The notes: generated from the sequence alone by a model not told the origin. DNA of 64,000 nucleotides from UBA2588 sp964343075 (GCA_964343075.1 CAYFGT010000005.1:20977-84976), one strand, 5' to 3'. Positions 7,645 through 17,337 are shown, numbered from the stretch's first letter. Program-made: numbers and translations.

Positions 7645-9684
7645 TCAATTGCTGCGGTTTTGATTAATAGCATTGACCAAATTCTGGGTAGCAAATTCTT
7701 CTAGTGTGATATGTGTCCCACCTAAGTGTTCAGCTAAGTCCTTTGCTTTCCCCAATTTCACATATCCTGTTTCGGTATCTATCACAATAGTCCGTACTCC
7801 TCTGAATTTAAATTCTTCACAAATATTATGTAATTCAGAATCTTGCATTACCTTCGTTCCATCTAACCCTACATTGCTTTTACCGTCGGATAGTAATACC
7901 ACTAGCGGTAAGGAATTCACATCTTTAGTCTTCTCTCTTTCTATTATTTCCATGGTTTTCACAAGACCGCTACTCAGAGGTGTTCTACCGCCAGTAGGCA
8001 ATGTATTTAGCATATTTTTAGCTAACTCTACACTATTAGTGGGAGGCAGTATTAATTCTGCTGTCTCTTTCCTGAACATTATCATCGCAACGGAATCACG
8101 CCTCTGATAGGCATCGAGCAATAGAGCCATCACTGCCCCTTTGGTTTCAACCATTCTTCTTTGAGCCCCCATCGAACCACTCGCATCAACTACGAATATG
8201 ATCAAAGTTCCAGTTTGAGAATACCTAACCTTCTCCCTCAAATCCGTCGGTCGTATAACTACAGCATTAGAGTTATCAGCGATCCTGTGTTTCTGCATAG
8301 GAGCAGCCGCCCTCAAAGTAGCATCTAATGCAAGGTCATTTAATTTACCCTTAGGGATCCTGGATGAGACGTAGTATCCAATTCCAGAAGCGCTATTTGT
8401 TTCAGCTCTACGCCCAACAGAAGATCGTTGTTTCTGATCATCAGCTCGCATCTCTAACTGTTTAATTTTGGGAATTAAGCCGATTTCAAATATTTCATCT
8501 TTACCGGCGCTGGGTGAAGATTCATCATTATCTTGGTTTACTTCTTCATCTCTATCTGAGTGTTCACCATTATCATCAGATTCAGGGGGGGCAGGATCGT
8601 CATCTGACGATCCTTGTTCTCCTGTTGACTCACTAGATTCTCGTGAATTATTATGCCCAATATTTTCTTGATTTATAATGTCATCTAACCGCTCCTGATC
8701 TAGCGCAGGTTCTTGAAATGGTTGGCGCCTTTGCCGGTGAAGTAATGCCATAATTGCTGATTCTCGAACATCATCAGAATTAACTTCGGTTCTTCCTTCA
8801 TAGGCAGCAATTGTGATAGCGGTCTTGTACATCACAATGTCTCCTCTTAATCCATCAACTCCAAAACTGGCACATATATCCGATATTAAATACAGCATCT
8901 CCTCTGACACTGTAACTTCTGATAACATTGCTCGGCTTTGCTCTATCCGATTTCTTTCTAGGGCTTCTGTGTCCTTCCATTTTGCTACAAATGTCGCAGC
9001 GTCTTGTTCAAACGCCATACGTCGTTTTACTACTTCGATGCGTGAATCGGTTTCAATATCATTACTAACTTCCACTGCCAGTCCGAACCGATCAAGAAGC
9101 TGTGGTCTTAAGTCTCCTTCTTCGGGGTTCATGGTACCAATCAATATAAATTGGGATTCATGACTAACAGAGACTCCCTCTCTTTCAACATAATTACGCC
9201 CCATCGCAGCTGCATCAAGCAAAACATCAACCAGATGGTCATTAAGCAAATTCACTTCGTCAATGTAGAGTATCCCTTTATTAGCACTAGCCAGTAACCC
9301 GGGTTCAAATTCACGAGTTCCTGTTTTGATAGCTTCTTCAATATTCAGGGATCCTACTAACCTATCTTCTGTAGCGCCAACCGGCAACTGTACGATTTGC
9401 ACCGGTTTGGAAACAGCCTCTTTAAGTACAGGATCACTGCAATATCCACATATAGACTGAGGTCTTCCGGGGTCACAGTTATAAACACAACCTTGAATCA
9501 AATTAAGTTCGGGCAACAGTAATGCCAACGATCTTACAGCTGTGGATTTTGCAGTACCCTTATTACCTCTTATCAGAACTCCACCGATACTAGGATTGAT
9601 TGCATTGAGCACCAATGCTTTTTTCATCTGCGATTGGCCTACTATTGCAGAAAACGGGAAATTCATTTGTCTATTTGATTCCAA
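7645..9684 (-). CDS. ChlI-ChlD type chelatase ATPase fusion (AAA+ plus VWA)
   Basis: One 679-aa polypeptide joins both helper subunits of a class I metal chelatase. The AAA+ part has Walker A GNKGTAKST, Walker B GILYIDEVNLL and the GTMNPEEGDLRPQLLDRF sensor segment. A very acidic, Pro/Ser/Asp-rich linker follows (about residues 345-400). The C-terminal VWA domain has an intact MIDAS (DASGSMG, GGRTPLSSG, LLSDGKSN). The start is TTG, supported by AAGGAG five bases upstream; the next Met is residue 6-7. With CobN in the same operon it should drive ATP-dependent cobalt insertion, replacing CobS/CobT. Confidence 0.92.
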   Translation of the reverse strand: MESNRQMNFPFSAIVGQSQMKKALVLNAINPSIGGVLIRGNKGTAKSTAVRSLALLLPELNLIQGCVYNCDPGRPQSICGYCSDPVLKEAVSKPVQIVQLPVGATEDRLVGSLNIEEAIKTGTREFEPGLLASANKGILYIDEVNLLNDHLVDVLLDAAAMGRNYVEREGVSVSHESQFILIGTMNPEEGDLRPQLLDRFGLAVEVSNDIETDSRIEVVKRRMAFEQDAATFVAKWKDTEALERNRIEQSRAMLSEVTVSEEMLYLISDICASFGVDGLRGDIVMYKTAITIAAYEGRTEVNSDDVRESAIMALLHRQRRQPFQEPALDQERLDDIINQENIGHNNSRESSESTGEQGSSDDDPAPPESDDNGEHSDRDEEVNQDNDESSPSAGKDEIFEIGLIPKIKQLEMRADDQKQRSSVGRRAETNSASGIGYYVSSRIPKGKLNDLALDATLRAAAPMQKHRIADNSNAVVIRPTDLREKVRYSQTGTLIIFVVDASGSMGAQRRMVETKGAVMALLLDAYQRRDSVAMIMFRKETAELILPPTNSVELAKNMLNTLPTGGRTPLSSGLVKTMEIIEREKTKDVNSLPLVVLLSDGKSNVGLDGTKVMQDSELHNICEEFKFRGVRTIVIDTETGYVKLGKAKDLAEHLGGTHITLEEFATQNLVNAINQNRSN

Positions 9685-9695
9685 TACGTCTCCTT

Positions 9696-10106
9696 TTATG
9701 TCCTGTCAACAAAAACGATGTCATTTTCATTTACATACCTATTTTTCTTATCTTCAAATATATCAAGCTTATCCTGCTGGAATTCTACGCGTTCATGATT
9801 ATCGTTCAGGCATGGATTAGGGAAATAACATCTTATTAGAGTTTTGTCATAACCTCGTGAAAATCGTACATAATACGAAACCAAGTCAGGGTGAGCCTGA
9901 GCTAACACAAACTGCGCATTTGTAACTTCATCCATAGCAATATGGCAATGCCAATTAGTTGCTTCTAAACTAATATATCCATTCTCAATCTCAGGTTCTT
10001 TCATCCCGTCTGAGTTGTTTTCACTGACTACTGAAGTGCCTCCAACAACCCATATCATGTGTTCCATTCTTGCCAAATCCATCATTAATTCTATAGCGGT
10101 ATTCAT
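9696..10106 (-). CDS. Unknown protein between cobN and the chelatase ATPase
   Basis: A soluble 136-aa protein with no signal peptide and no family I recognise. Features include an N-terminal Met-rich helix, a WVVGGTSVV segment, a Trp-His-Cys-His cluster (WHCHIAMDE), a conserved-looking block FVLAQAHPDLVSYYVRFSR and a CYFPNPC segment. The His/Cys cluster could bind a metal. I chose the ATG at 10104-10106 because GAGGTG lies just upstream; a GTG two codons earlier has no such site. It lies 33 bases after cobN and 11 before the ChlI-ChlD gene, so it very probably serves the same chelation step. Confidence 0.8.
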   Translation of the reverse strand: MNTAIELMMDLARMEHMIWVVGGTSVVSENNSDGMKEPEIENGYISLEATNWHCHIAMDEVTNAQFVLAQAHPDLVSYYVRFSRGYDKTLIRCYFPNPCLNDNHERVEFQQDKLDIFEDKKNRYVNENDIVFVDRT

Positions 10107-10139
10107 GCACACCTCACTCTAAGACTTTGTTCAAACCCT

Positions 10140-13100
10140 TTATTCTTGTCGCGATTCAATCTCTTCTTCAATTTCCAGATACATTTCTTGCAGTTTAGCT
10201 AACATGTCAGGATCTGGGTTTTCCCACAGTTCTCGCTCAACAGCTTCTAACAGACGTTCTACTATGCTACGCAATGCCCACGGATTACTCTGTTTGAAAA
10301 ATTCTTGCATAGCAGGGTCTAATACATAACTTTCAGTTAGATCTCTATACATCCAGTCTTCGATTACTTGTGAAGTCGCATCGTACCCGAACATGTAATC
10401 CACCGTAGCAGACAATTCAAACGCTCCTTTGTAACCGTGCCTAGTCATTGATTCTATCCACTTAGGGTTTACAACTCTGCTCCTGAAGACTCTTCGGGAT
10501 TCGTCTTGTAAATCCCTAGTTTTAACTCTAGAAGGATCTGAGCTATCGCCGAAAAACTGACTAGGATTTCTACCCGTCAACGCCCGTACTGTAGCAATCA
10601 TCCCTCCGTGGTATTGCATGTAATCATCACTATCAAAAATATCATGCTCTCGATTGTCTTGATTCTTCGCAGCTATAACTATTTGAGAAAACCTATCAGC
10701 AAATTGTTTCTTTGCTTCTACACCAAACGATTTTTCTGTATAGGCGAACCCACCCCAAGCGGTATACACTTCTGCCAAATCTTGGACAGAAGACCAATTC
10801 TGCTCATCTAATAATGGCAGTATCCCAGCTCCGTATGATCCTGGCTTGCTTCCAAAGATTCTAAAAAGCTTTTGTTCATCATCAGACTCATTCGTATCTG
10901 CTTTATTCTTGTCTTCTATAAGATGTTTCTTAACAAAATTGTTTTCAGGTGTTTCATCTAAGTTAGCTACCATTTGAACTGCCTGATCTATTAAGTTGAC
11001 CAGATTAGGGAATGCGTCTCTAAAAAACCCAGATATCCGTACGGTAACATCGATTCTTGGTCTTCCTAGTTCCTTCAAATCGATCACCTCTATTCCCACT
11101 ATACGTCGGCTCTCTCGTTGCCAAACCGGCTTCACTCCAAGCAAATACAGTATTTGAGCGATATCATCTCCATGGGTTCTCATTGCGGATGTCCCCCATA
11201 CGACTATACCTACCATTTCTGGGTAGCCACCTTCATCATCTAAATATTTCTGCAACAAAGAATCTCCTAAATTCTTTCCTACTTCCCACGCAGCCGGAGA
11301 TGGCAAAGATTTAGGATCAACAGAATAAAAATTCCTTCCCGTCGGTAAAACATTAGGCATTCCTCTCGTAGGAGCCCCACTTGGGCCGGCTGGAATAAAT
11401 TTCCCTTCTAAACCTTCTATCAAATTGTCGATCTCGTCTGTAGTTGACATTAAATTCGGATATATACTGCTGCATACATATTCCACTACTTCTGATACTA
11501 ACGACGAATCTTCTCCTAAGACGGATTTTAAAATGCCGTGCACATCAGACGTTTTGAAGCCATTTTGCTGCAATTTAGAATATATAGCTCTAACCATCTC
11601 TTCGATACTCTCTATCAAATCCCCATTTGTCCTGATAGTGCTCGTTGGATGATAAGCTTCGAATTGCGAGGATACTTCCCCAACAGGATCTGATAGATTT
11701 TCTGAGATGTACTCGTAATCAAGGCCTAATGTACTAGCGATTGCTTTTCGTATACTTGGGAAACCTGCCATATCCAACCTAGTCAGAGAGGCCAACAAGC
11801 CAGTAAGTTGTTCGCCTTCCGGAGGTTCTCCCAACGTATGCAACCCATCTTTGATTTGAATATCCTTGATTTCACACAGATAACCATCGACTTCTAACAT
11901 GAAGTCCCCAAACTCTTCAGGCGGAGAGTCTACTCCTAGGTCACGATTCAATTCCGCTCGTTCAATCACTTCCCAGATCTGACTCTCTAACATCGGTATC
12001 TTCCCTGGGTCCAACGTTTGGCATTGGTAGTGTTCATCTAGTAGTTGTTCTAGTTCTTGAATATCGCCGTATGTATCAGCAGTAGTCATCGCAGGGATCA
12101 AATGGTCTACTATCGCAGCATGTATCCTTCTTTTTGCTTGTGTCCCTTCCCCTGGGTTGTTAATTATGAATGAATAAAACATCGGCATATCAGATAGAAC
12201 TACTTCAGGAAAACAGGAAGGAGACATGCCAACCCCTTTCCCTGGCAACCATTCTAACGTCCCATGCTTACCAATATGCACAACCGCATCTGCCTTATAC
12301 ACATCTTTAATCCATCTGTAATATGCGACATAATGATGGGTGGGCGCCAGATCTGGGCTATGATAAATTGAAATAGGATTTTCACCGAATCCTCGTGGTG
12401 GTTGAAGCCCAACAAATACATTCCCAAGGTCTATCCCAGCTATAGCAAGAGAATCTCCTGTCCTATACACAGAACCTGGCGGGATATCCCATTCATTCAG
12501 TAAAGTAGCCTGAACATCCTCCTCAAAAGTGTCAAACCATTGCTGATATACCGCTGACTCAACATGGCCTGCTGCCAATTGCAATTGCTGTTCTGTTAAA
12601 AAATCTCTGTCATTACTACATCTTTCAATAATGCGGTGGACTAATTCGTCCCCGTGAGAAGGGATATCATTTATACAATAACCTGCTTTGGACATAGCGT
12701 TTAAAAGATTCACCACAGACGCGGGGGTGTCTAAGCCAACGGCGTTACCAATTCTTGCATCCTTGGTCGGATAGTTACTCATCACTATTACGACCTTCCG
12801 CTCTTTGTTTGTCTTCCTATTAAGATTAGCCCAATTGATAGCCAATCCCGATACAAATTGTATCCTCGATGGCTCTGGTACATATTTCTGAATTTTGGCT
12901 GTATACCCACTATTATGAGTTTCTTCTATAACTTCTTCTAATTCTTTAAAGGAAATAGGAACAGAGATTATTCGGCCATCAAATTCCGGAAGGGCAACGT
13001 TCATCGCAGTATCTATCGGGCTCAACCCCAGTTCACTATCTTCCCAAGATTGCCTAGTATCAGTACTAATAATTGCTTGTATCACAGGGACATTTAAATT

Positions 13101-13943
13101 TTTCATGAATTGGTTTACCCAATCGCTGGAGTCGTCCTTGTTTTCGTCTGATATATCTACCATCGATAACCCCATAGTATTTATCAAAGCATTGACTCTT
13201 GAGGTGTTACCATCTAGCAAATACCTAGACAAAACTCTATCGGGTTCATTCGAGTTATCAGGACTGTGTTTCAGGCTATAAGTGAATATTGGTATGACAT
13301 TACCTTCTTTCAACTCAATTTCGTTTATGAGGGAATCTATAAAATCCAAATTACCACTCATCCAATGAGCACGATAGAATAAAATCCCGATCGTTGGTTT
13401 ATTGGGATCGCAGAATTCCTCTAAATATTGATCAATATCGGGCAGATACCTCAATCCTGGACGGTAAATCCCTTCCCATGGCATCGGTTCGGGGGCGTCA
13501 TGCCCAAACGTCGTTTCAAAATACACATCACTCAAAAATAAAAACATGTTTTGGAGATTATTCATACCTCCATGCATTAAGTACCCGAAAACCGTTTCGA
13601 CTTCTGACACAGAAGCTGTACATGCACCTATGAGGTCTTGATCCCACTCCTGATGGCCAGGGCATGCGATCAACGGAATGTCTAGTTCATTGCATATTTG
13701 AACCACATGATCGAAACTTTCGGGGATCGCCTGTTTCCCTCCTAAGAGTCTCAGTACTACAACCCGAGCCTTTAAGACTGCATCAAAAAGTTGCTGCTGG
13801 TTTTCTCTAGATTCCCATCCTGAATGGATATTGATTATTTCCACTTTAGGAATTTCATTAGATATCTGCTTTAAACTTTCCACTGCAGACAACGTATCGG
13901 TGTCAGCAGTGGAAACAAATAAAATTCGGTCGTTTTCTTTCAT
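10140..13943 (-). CDS. cobN: Cobaltochelatase large subunit CobN
   Basis: The large substrate-binding subunit of a class I chelatase, 1267 aa. N-terminal blocks typical of CobN are visible (VVVLRLLGGKQA, a FYRAHWMSGN segment), as is the shared CobN/BchH block HIGKHGTLEWLPGKGVGMSP and the C-terminal TRHGYKGAFELSATVDYMFG. It is expected to insert cobalt into a cobyrinate ring in the cytoplasm with the ChlI-ChlD ATPase. Its ATG overlaps the cbiE stop (TAATG), so the two are translationally coupled. A BchH (magnesium) role is less likely because no bacteriochlorophyll genes are present and cbiE is adjacent. Confidence 0.93.
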   Translation of the reverse strand: MKENDRILFVSTADTDTLSAVESLKQISNEIPKVEIINIHSGWESRENQQQLFDAVLKARVVVLRLLGGKQAIPESFDHVVQICNELDIPLIACPGHQEWDQDLIGACTASVSEVETVFGYLMHGGMNNLQNMFLFLSDVYFETTFGHDAPEPMPWEGIYRPGLRYLPDIDQYLEEFCDPNKPTIGILFYRAHWMSGNLDFIDSLINEIELKEGNVIPIFTYSLKHSPDNSNEPDRVLSRYLLDGNTSRVNALINTMGLSMVDISDENKDDSSDWVNQFMKNLNVPVIQAIISTDTRQSWEDSELGLSPIDTAMNVALPEFDGRIISVPISFKELEEVIEETHNSGYTAKIQKYVPEPSRIQFVSGLAINWANLNRKTNKERKVVIVMSNYPTKDARIGNAVGLDTPASVVNLLNAMSKAGYCINDIPSHGDELVHRIIERCSNDRDFLTEQQLQLAAGHVESAVYQQWFDTFEEDVQATLLNEWDIPPGSVYRTGDSLAIAGIDLGNVFVGLQPPRGFGENPISIYHSPDLAPTHHYVAYYRWIKDVYKADAVVHIGKHGTLEWLPGKGVGMSPSCFPEVVLSDMPMFYSFIINNPGEGTQAKRRIHAAIVDHLIPAMTTADTYGDIQELEQLLDEHYQCQTLDPGKIPMLESQIWEVIERAELNRDLGVDSPPEEFGDFMLEVDGYLCEIKDIQIKDGLHTLGEPPEGEQLTGLLASLTRLDMAGFPSIRKAIASTLGLDYEYISENLSDPVGEVSSQFEAYHPTSTIRTNGDLIESIEEMVRAIYSKLQQNGFKTSDVHGILKSVLGEDSSLVSEVVEYVCSSIYPNLMSTTDEIDNLIEGLEGKFIPAGPSGAPTRGMPNVLPTGRNFYSVDPKSLPSPAAWEVGKNLGDSLLQKYLDDEGGYPEMVGIVVWGTSAMRTHGDDIAQILYLLGVKPVWQRESRRIVGIEVIDLKELGRPRIDVTVRISGFFRDAFPNLVNLIDQAVQMVANLDETPENNFVKKHLIEDKNKADTNESDDEQKLFRIFGSKPGSYGAGILPLLDEQNWSSVQDLAEVYTAWGGFAYTEKSFGVEAKKQFADRFSQIVIAAKNQDNREHDIFDSDDYMQYHGGMIATVRALTGRNPSQFFGDSSDPSRVKTRDLQDESRRVFRSRVVNPKWIESMTRHGYKGAFELSATVDYMFGYDATSQVIEDWMYRDLTESYVLDPAMQEFFKQSNPWALRSIVERLLEAVERELWENPDPDMLAKLQEMYLEIEEEIESRQE

Positions 13944-14608
13944 TACACCTTCTTTATAACGATAATCGACAAATCACTAAACTCAGTCTCATATTCGGAC
14001 AATTCCAACAAAGAACCTTCCCAAGTCATTTCATCTTCCATACTTAATTTTTGATAAACCCTAACAATTCGGCTAGGGTTCTGTCCACTTGATATTAATC
14101 CGGCAGCAATACCCTGTGGCATCAAATCAAACGGCCTTGGAATCACGATCATATCTCGTTGGCCCTCATTTAAATAACGATTTAGCTCTTCTAGATCATC
14201 ATCTAACCGTTTGTGCAAAGTTACGAATATGGATTCTTCCATTTTAAGGCCAGACCGCACTGCTGCTATTTGTGCAGAACTCACGCAAGGGATCAAATTT
14301 AATTGATCCACTTTATTTCTAATGCGGTCTATCAGTTCACTTGCAGAAAAATTGATATCTCCCCACGCACACAATACACATTTTTTGCCTTGCTTGGCAT
14401 GTTCAGCGAGTTCCAACAGCAACTCTTCTTGATTCCTGTAAGTGAGCTTCAATAGGTTCGTATGAGGGACATATTGCTCGATCACTGACAAAACAGTCGT
14501 GAATCCAGCTACAACAGCAGAACCTGCCAGAGCGTCTCGGGCCTTAATAGTGATATATTCTGGATCTCCTGGGCCAATTCCAATAACCGTTACTTCAGAA
14601 ACTGACAT
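13943..14608 (-). CDS. cbiE: Precorrin/cobalt-precorrin C5-methyltransferase CbiE
   Basis: A tetrapyrrole (SAM-dependent) methyltransferase of 221 aa. It starts MSVSEVTVIGIGPGDPEYIT with the typical GIGPGDPE loop and has the CAWGDINFSAS and PCVSSAQIAA segments of the CbiE/CobL N-terminal family. CbiE methylates the corrin ring at C5. There is no C-terminal CbiT domain here. I chose the ATG one base after the MoaD-like stop rather than a start 22 codons upstream inside that gene. The TAATG overlap with cobN ties it to corrin synthesis. Confidence 0.85.
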   Translation of the reverse strand: MSVSEVTVIGIGPGDPEYITIKARDALAGSAVVAGFTTVLSVIEQYVPHTNLLKLTYRNQEELLLELAEHAKQGKKCVLCAWGDINFSASELIDRIRNKVDQLNLIPCVSSAQIAAVRSGLKMEESIFVTLHKRLDDDLEELNRYLNEGQRDMIVIPRPFDLMPQGIAAGLISSGQNPSRIVRVYQKLSMEDEMTWEGSLLELSEYETEFSDLSIIVIKKV

Positions 14609-14609
14609 G

Positions 14610-14906
14610 TCACTTTCTCCATTGAGGATACGGATCCAAACCTCCACCAATTGCGGGAAGGAAATGCACCTCACTATCAGGTTCTACCTTATCGAGGAGA
14701 CCTAACTGGCTCGTCTCTCCATCAATTATAACTGCCATAGAACCTACGATCTGATCCATGTCAGGATCATACAAAAAATCTTTTAATCCAGGAAATTCAG
14801 CATCTAAATTATTAACAATCTGCCTTACAGATGAACCTTCAATTTCAATAATTTGTTGGCCATCTGCATAAGGCTGTAATTCACTTGGCAACCATACTTG
14901 AGCCAC
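14610..14906 (-). CDS. MoaD/ThiS-family small protein with C-terminal tail
   Basis: A 98-aa ubiquitin-like protein that starts the corrinoid operon. The GTG start has an AGGGTGA ribosome site at good spacing. The body fits MoaD/ThiS (VRQIVNNLDAEFPG, then DSEVHFLPAIGGG). In working sulfur carriers the Gly-Gly is the C-terminus; here GGG is at residues 87-89 and nine more residues (LDPYPQWRK) follow. It would need proteolytic trimming to be thiocarboxylated, or it acts otherwise. The operon position with cbiE and cobN suggests a role in the corrinoid pathway, which is inference. Confidence 0.8.
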   Translation of the reverse strand: MAQVWLPSELQPYADGQQIIEIEGSSVRQIVNNLDAEFPGLKDFLYDPDMDQIVGSMAVIIDGETSQLGLLDKVEPDSEVHFLPAIGGGLDPYPQWRK

Positions 14907-15013
14907 AATTTCACCCTCTCATTTGTCACTTGAAACAACTCATTCTCAAGTGTGGTTATAATAACATACTGATAACTCTTTAAAAACGACCATACTCATC
15001 TAAGGAGAGCCTA

Positions 15014-15895
15014 ATGGATAAAATAATCATAAAAGCTTGTTTGAATGGGAATAAACTACGTGAAGCGAATCCCAATATCCCTTATTCCCCACAAGAAGTA
15101 GCCGATGAAGCAATCAGGTGCTATGAAGCAGGGGCTTCCATTGTCCATTTCCATGCACGCAATAATGATGGTACCGTTTCATATGATACAGCTTGGTATC
15201 AAGAAGCTGATTCACTAATACGTTCAAAATGTGACTTGGTACTGAACCATACTAGTGCAAGACAGTCTCATATACCTGTTGAGTCAGTAGTACAGTATCT
15301 TGCTGATACAGAACATCCTGTAGAGATGATATCTTTGAATTTAGGGCACGGTGCCCGCTGGGCTTTACAACCTGATGGCACTCGTAAAACCGTCAATAGT
15401 CCAAACTCATATGAAGACATCTTGCAAACATTGGACATTTGCTACGCCAGGGGAATATTCCCAGAGCCCGCTGTACATGACATGGGAGACTTAAATAATG
15501 CAATAACCTTAATGAATGAAGGCAACATTAAAGATACCCATTACTTCTTAGTTGAGCCTGGAGCGTCTTGGTCAGATGGCAGGCAAGCAATGCCAGGAAC
15601 ACCTCAGAATTACTTTAATATGACTCAAGGCATCAAAGATCATTTCCCCAAAGCTACATGGCTAGCACATAGCGCCGGCATGCAAACGTTTGAATTATGC
15701 TCCATAGCAATAGCCACTGGCGCCCACATCCGTGTAGGATTTGAAGACAGCCCTTCTTTACCAACTGACCCTCAGCCTAAATCCAATGCTTCGTACGTTG
15801 ATTGGGCTGTTACTATGGCAAAACTCCATGGTAGAACACCTATGAGCAGTCAGGAAGCCCGTGAATATTTGAAATTATTACCGGCGGTTAAATAA
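15014..15895 (+). CDS. DUF849/BKACE-family beta-keto acid cleavage enzyme
   Basis: A zinc-dependent TIM-barrel enzyme that condenses a beta-keto acid with acetyl-CoA to give acetoacetate and a new CoA ester. Family marks are the N-terminal IIKACLNGN, the YSPQEVADEAIRCYEAGASI helix, the metal-site HFHARNNDG motif and the later GFEDSP segment. The length (293 aa) is normal. AAGGAGA lies 8 bases before the ATG. It is divergent from the MoaD-like gene and overlaps the rhomboid gene tail to tail by 18 bases. The exact keto acid is not evident. Confidence 0.9.
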   Translation: MDKIIIKACLNGNKLREANPNIPYSPQEVADEAIRCYEAGASIVHFHARNNDGTVSYDTAWYQEADSLIRSKCDLVLNHTSARQSHIPVESVVQYLADTEHPVEMISLNLGHGARWALQPDGTRKTVNSPNSYEDILQTLDICYARGIFPEPAVHDMGDLNNAITLMNEGNIKDTHYFLVEPGASWSDGRQAMPGTPQNYFNMTQGIKDHFPKATWLAHSAGMQTFELCSIAIATGAHIRVGFEDSPSLPTDPQPKSNASYVDWAVTMAKLHGRTPMSSQEAREYLKLLPAVK

Positions 15896-16618
15896 TACAG
15901 TTGTGCAAAGGCTCACCAATATCATCCCGCTTATAAATCCCCCGACGTGAGCCATAAAAGCAATTTGAGTTGAAGAAGACATTCCTAAATGTAAAAGCCC
16001 TTGTAGTGCTTGCCACAGAAACCACAGTCCTAGCACATACAAAGCCCGAATTTCCATAACGGTAATTAATACCACCATAAACAGTACTCGCACCCTATTA
16101 GACGGAAACAACAATATGTATGCCCCCATAATGCCCGAAATAGCTCCGCTAGCTCCTACCAAGACAGTGCCAGAATTAGGATTCATTAGATAATGGGTGA
16201 GGCCAGCAACAATGCCTGTGCATATATAAAGAAGTAAATATCGCACAGTCCCTAACCTATGCTCTACATTGTCTCCAAAAACCCACAGGAATAGCATATT
16301 CCCAAGAAAATGAGTCCCTCCTCCATGAAGAAATGTAGACGTGATTAAAGTCATACTTGTTGGTACGATAGATTCTATGTTCACCCGCCCCATCCCTGTT
16401 CTCATATCCACGTATGAAATACCTGTAGACAATTCTCTGGGAATAAATCCCCATTTGTACAGGAAACTAACCGTTGCCACACTGTCTGCTCCAAATATGA
16501 TTCCAAATCTGCTAGTGAAAATTTGAATCATAAATACCAGCGACACGGCTATAATTATGCAAATAGTAATGAATGGTTTTTTGGTTGATACTCTGGGAAT
16601 ATCAGAAAACGGGATCAC
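15878..16618 (-). CDS. Rhomboid-family intramembrane serine protease
   Basis: A polytopic membrane protein of 246 aa that starts with the usual MIPFSDIPR cytosolic lead and then several hydrophobic helices. The HFLGNMLFLWVFGDNVEHRLG segment, the catalytic Ser in GASGAISGIMGAY and the catalytic His in MAHVGGFISGM are all in place, so it should be active. It follows the cytidylate-kinase-like gene by 5 bases in the same direction, so they are probably one transcript. Substrates are unknown. Confidence 0.93.
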   Translation of the reverse strand: MIPFSDIPRVSTKKPFITICIIIAVSLVFMIQIFTSRFGIIFGADSVATVSFLYKWGFIPRELSTGISYVDMRTGMGRVNIESIVPTSMTLITSTFLHGGGTHFLGNMLFLWVFGDNVEHRLGTVRYLLLYICTGIVAGLTHYLMNPNSGTVLVGASGAISGIMGAYILLFPSNRVRVLFMVVLITVMEIRALYVLGLWFLWQALQGLLHLGMSSSTQIAFMAHVGGFISGMILVSLCTTVLFNRR

Positions 16619-16623
16619 GTTAT

Positions 16624-17322
16624 TTACTTCGACAATTTTCCAGATGCAAAAATAATCATTTCTGCTGCTTTGTCATGTGGCATATGGTCCATATTAAGCA
16701 TTAAATCATACAATCCTGGATCATTGGGATGAACTTTAAAATATTTCCTGTAAAAAGCCACGCGAGCTTTTTCTAAATTATCCACATAATCTTTAGCTTC
16801 TGTTTCGTCTAGGTGTTCACGCTTTGTCATAGTACCAATTCGAAGATCAGAAGATCCTACCATCCCCACGTGAAGCACATCTTCCTGATTTTTCAAAATC
16901 ATATTACTGCCTCTACCAATTATCACTACATTTCCTGTATCGGAAATATCTCGTACCACTTGAGACAAGGCTTCAATAAAGTCATTATCATTGATCTTTT
17001 TCCCTCCGGACTTATCTGACAAGATCTCGGTGTAAGTTTCAGAAGATAACATTTCCATTCCTCGTCCAAAATAGGGTTCTCCGCTTATACCACTTATAGC
17101 GGATTTTTCTAGAGCCTGCTGGAGGATTCTGGTAAATTTTCCAAGGGTGCTTACAAATTCCTGTTCCTTGTTAATTAATTCAGGCACCGGGGAACCCAGA
17201 ACTTTAGCAGCTTCTGAAAACAGCATTCTATCTACATAGCTCAGTGACTCTTCATGAGATATCAATTTCCCAACTTCTATAGCACCACATCCTATTGGAC
17301 CATTGATTGTAATAACAGGCAT
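16624..17322 (-). CDS. Cytidylate kinase-like family protein
   Basis: A P-loop protein of 232 aa. It begins MPVITINGPIGCGAIEVGK, a phosphate-binding loop that lacks the usual terminal GKS/T, as is common in the Cytidylate_kin2-like group. Later segments (VVIIGRGSNMILK, REHLDETEAKDYVDNLEKARVAFYRKYF, YDLMLNMDHM) match that family, in which the lid and the NMP region are reshaped. It is not the canonical Cmk. The substrate is unknown. It lies between the gap-associated repeat and the rhomboid gene. Confidence 0.82.
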   Translation of the reverse strand: MPVITINGPIGCGAIEVGKLISHEESLSYVDRMLFSEAAKVLGSPVPELINKEQEFVSTLGKFTRILQQALEKSAISGISGEPYFGRGMEMLSSETYTEILSDKSGGKKINDNDFIEALSQVVRDISDTGNVVIIGRGSNMILKNQEDVLHVGMVGSSDLRIGTMTKREHLDETEAKDYVDNLEKARVAFYRKYFKVHPNDPGLYDLMLNMDHMPHDKAAEMIIFASGKLSK

Positions 17323-17337
17323 GCTATCCCTCCTAAA

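Noticed and set aside
10140..13943. BchH magnesium chelatase subunit
   Set aside because: cbiE is translationally coupled to it and no chlorophyll genes are present, so CobN is favoured.
14907..15013. Cobalamin riboswitch or B12-box upstream of the corrinoid operon
   Set aside because: The region is only 107 bases and I see no conserved B12-box; just a 7-bp inverted repeat (CACTTGA/TCAAGTG at 14927-14952) of unclear meaning.
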